28,971 bases of DNA from Gamarada debralockiae (Eukaryota; Ascomycota; Leotiomycetes; Helotiales; Hyphodiscaceae): positions 1 to 28,971 of the forward strand of contig NXFV01000332.1 in the NCBI GenBank assembly GCA_002803225.1. Direction: 5' to 3'. The position numbers were made by a program, and so were the translations under genes. Under the pieces are notes generated by a model. The model searched no databases. It saw only the letters and a program-made list of their open reading frames with translations, and had not been told where the DNA came from. Below are positions 27,537 through 28,971 of the stretch, piece after piece (the stretch's first letter is position 1; every line of letters begins with the position of its first letter).

Positions 27537-28971
27537 AGTTGCAGATGTTCAGATGGAAATTTTATGTAGTGTTTTCGTGAAACCTCGTTCAGACTAGATC
27601 TGCGAGGGACGCGCAAAGCTATTTAAGTGAGAGCAATCTGGGCAAATCCAGCTGTCTGATGTGGAGAAAATGCCGTAGCTCTGGTTTCTGCAATAGTCCG
27701 CACTAGCTGCCACTTAGAGAAGCGTATTTCGCGGGGCAAGATAAGAACCCTAGTCCTCGCTGGTTGAAGGAAGCATGGTGCCATGCATGGTTCCCTACAG
27801 CGTTGTGAATCGAGATGTGCAACATGGCGTAGTACATGGGGTCCAATTCGATCAGGAGGCCGAAGATGAGAGATCGCATCTGTGACTGGTTGCACTCCAG
27901 CCGGGAACACCGATAACCACGGAATTGCAGATAAGAGAGGCAAGTTGGTGATAAGAAGGGAAGGTGTCACAGACAATCGCCTGCCCTGTTATTTGGAAGA
28001 TGGTTTTTCCATCGTCCGACTCGCTCGGTAAACACAGCCAGCATATGCCGACCGGCGCTAGAACGATATGTGTGGAATCACTCTGGGAACCAAGCTCACT
28101 GGGCCCGTCCAAGCTTTAAGTTTGACATGGAGAAAAGTACCGACACTCTTGGCAACCCCGCCATACCTGAAATGTTAATTTCAACTTCTCAATTCAATAA
28201 CCTTCAACGGGGCGCTTGCCCATCGCACATTCAAAAGATACCAAATACGAAGCAACACCAGGTTCATTTGTGTTTGTGTGCAGTCATTTAAATTGATTCG
28301 GAAGAACGAGAGAATGAGGGGCAAAGATGATGCGCCACGAAGGCAAATCCCGCAACATAAACGCCTGTCATAATCTTAAATTCAAGAAGTTTTGGGTAGA
28401 TCGGCAAAACCGATTGATCTGCTGGGGGCTGTCCCGACTATCCTATTGCCACAACTCTGTGACATACCAAATTCGCCTCGAACGAAATATCTTCTGTTGT
28501 CGTATTCGCTGGAAGATAAACAAGTTTAGGGAGCTGGATTTGTGGATTTGTGTGGATGATCCGAATGACTGGTCCTTGGAATTATCACATGACTACCTCC
28601 GAGTGAATAAAATGAACCAAAAAGCTGGCGGCCTTTTGTGGGGAAATTAGCGGCTTTTATCTGGTTTTGACACTGAATGGCTGTGTCAATAGGAAGGCGC
28701 AGGGCGTATTCCTGTGAGAATCACATGACTAAGGCGATCACAGATCTCAAAACCAAGGAAAACACCATGAAAAATTTACAGGGCCAAACAGCTCTTAACC
28801 AGAACCTTGCTTTTGAAGATGAACTAATGATGTAGTGCCTGGTTTGTATTGATTGATTGATTGTATTTTACGTCCTACCCTGAGTCGAAGACTATATGAA
28901 GACGGTGTAACGGCTGCACCAGATAAGACCCGAAGGAATAGGTGAACGCTCGTCTATTGACTATCGAAAGC
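27537..28971. other. Permease upstream region and gene-free window end
   Basis: The first 500 bp are the permease promoter and leader, including the GATA-site cluster. Beyond that, the longest frame (28327-28650 plus, 107 codons) has no recognisable motif. Single GATA motifs recur farther out (near 28513, 28654 and 28921) but are too distant to assign. No RNA gene, repeat or mobile element recognised. Confidence 0.45.
27739..27954 (+). promoter_or_regulatory. Cluster of four HGATAR sites upstream of the permease
   Basis: AGATAA (27739-27744), CGATAA (27911-27916), AGATAA (27929-27934) and TGATAA (27949-27954) all lie on the plus strand, 203 to 418 bp before the permease ATG. HGATAR is the binding site of the fungal nitrogen regulator AreA/NIT2, and paired sites within about 30 bp are typical of strongly responsive promoters. 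The three distal sites fall within 44 bp. This fits nitrogen-catabolite control of an amino-acid transporter. Confidence 0.6.

Noticed and set aside
1..28971. tRNA, rRNA and intact transposons
   Set aside because: I looked by eye for T-arm-like GTTCGA motifs with pairing stems, and for transposase or reverse-transcriptase motifs. The GTTCGA-like matches (for example near 490, 7035 and 10445) do not form paired T-arms, and no polymerase or transposase motif was seen. tRNAscan-SE and RepeatMasker would settle this.

Overview
The window is nuclear DNA of a filamentous ascomycete (Pezizomycotina). The evidence is short GT-AG introns with CTAAC-type branch sites (for example TACTAAC in the permease gene), genes on both strands with no operon logic, and fungal protein families: Rho3, CWC25, CSN2, a fungal otubain, a fungal 2EXR relic and a fungal aquaglyceroporin relic. 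A leotiomycete is my best guess from overall protein style, with low confidence. I found no tRNA, rRNA, CRISPR array or intact transposon.

Layout. 1-3.9 kb: no intact gene, but several stretches of broken, coding-like sequence that I cannot name. 3.9-4.8 kb: rho3 (minus, 4 exons), a membrane-anchored polarity GTPase. 5.6-6.9 kb: CWC25 (minus, single exon), a step-1 splicing factor. It is divergent, across a 439-bp shared promoter, from csn2 (7.36-8.96 kb, plus, 3 exons), COP9 signalosome subunit 2. 9.0-11.7 kb: no recognisable gene. 11.7-13.7 kb: an otubain-type deubiquitinase (plus, 4 exons) with a long disordered C-terminal half. 14.96-16.1 kb: octanoyltransferase LIP2 (minus), needed for mitochondrial lipoylation.

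From about 17.3 to 24.6 kb the character changes to a gene graveyard. It holds a 10-copy heptamer repeat, a broken small secreted cysteine-rich protein, a broken microsomal-type epoxide hydrolase, a broken 2EXR-domain protein with still-spliceable upstream exons, and a broken aquaglyceroporin. All carry stop codons, and at least three also carry small frameshifts; most of the stops fit CpA-to-TpA changes. Intact coding resumes with a six-exon GAP-type amino-acid permease (25.6-27.5 kb, minus), whose upstream region carries four HGATAR sites within 216 bp, as expected for AreA/NIT2 nitrogen control. The last 1.4 kb shows no gene.

How the genes relate. The left half is conserved housekeeping (polarity, splicing, ubiquitin/NEDD8 biology, lipoylation) with no evident pathway link between neighbours. 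The right half is accessory (detoxification, glycerol/water channel, secreted protein, nutrient uptake), of which only the permease looks functional. I found no convincing new multi-gene system. The most useful leads are the presequence-like extension of LIP2 that lacks an AUG, the clustered pseudogenes with a CpA-to-TpA stop signature, and the GATA-site cluster.
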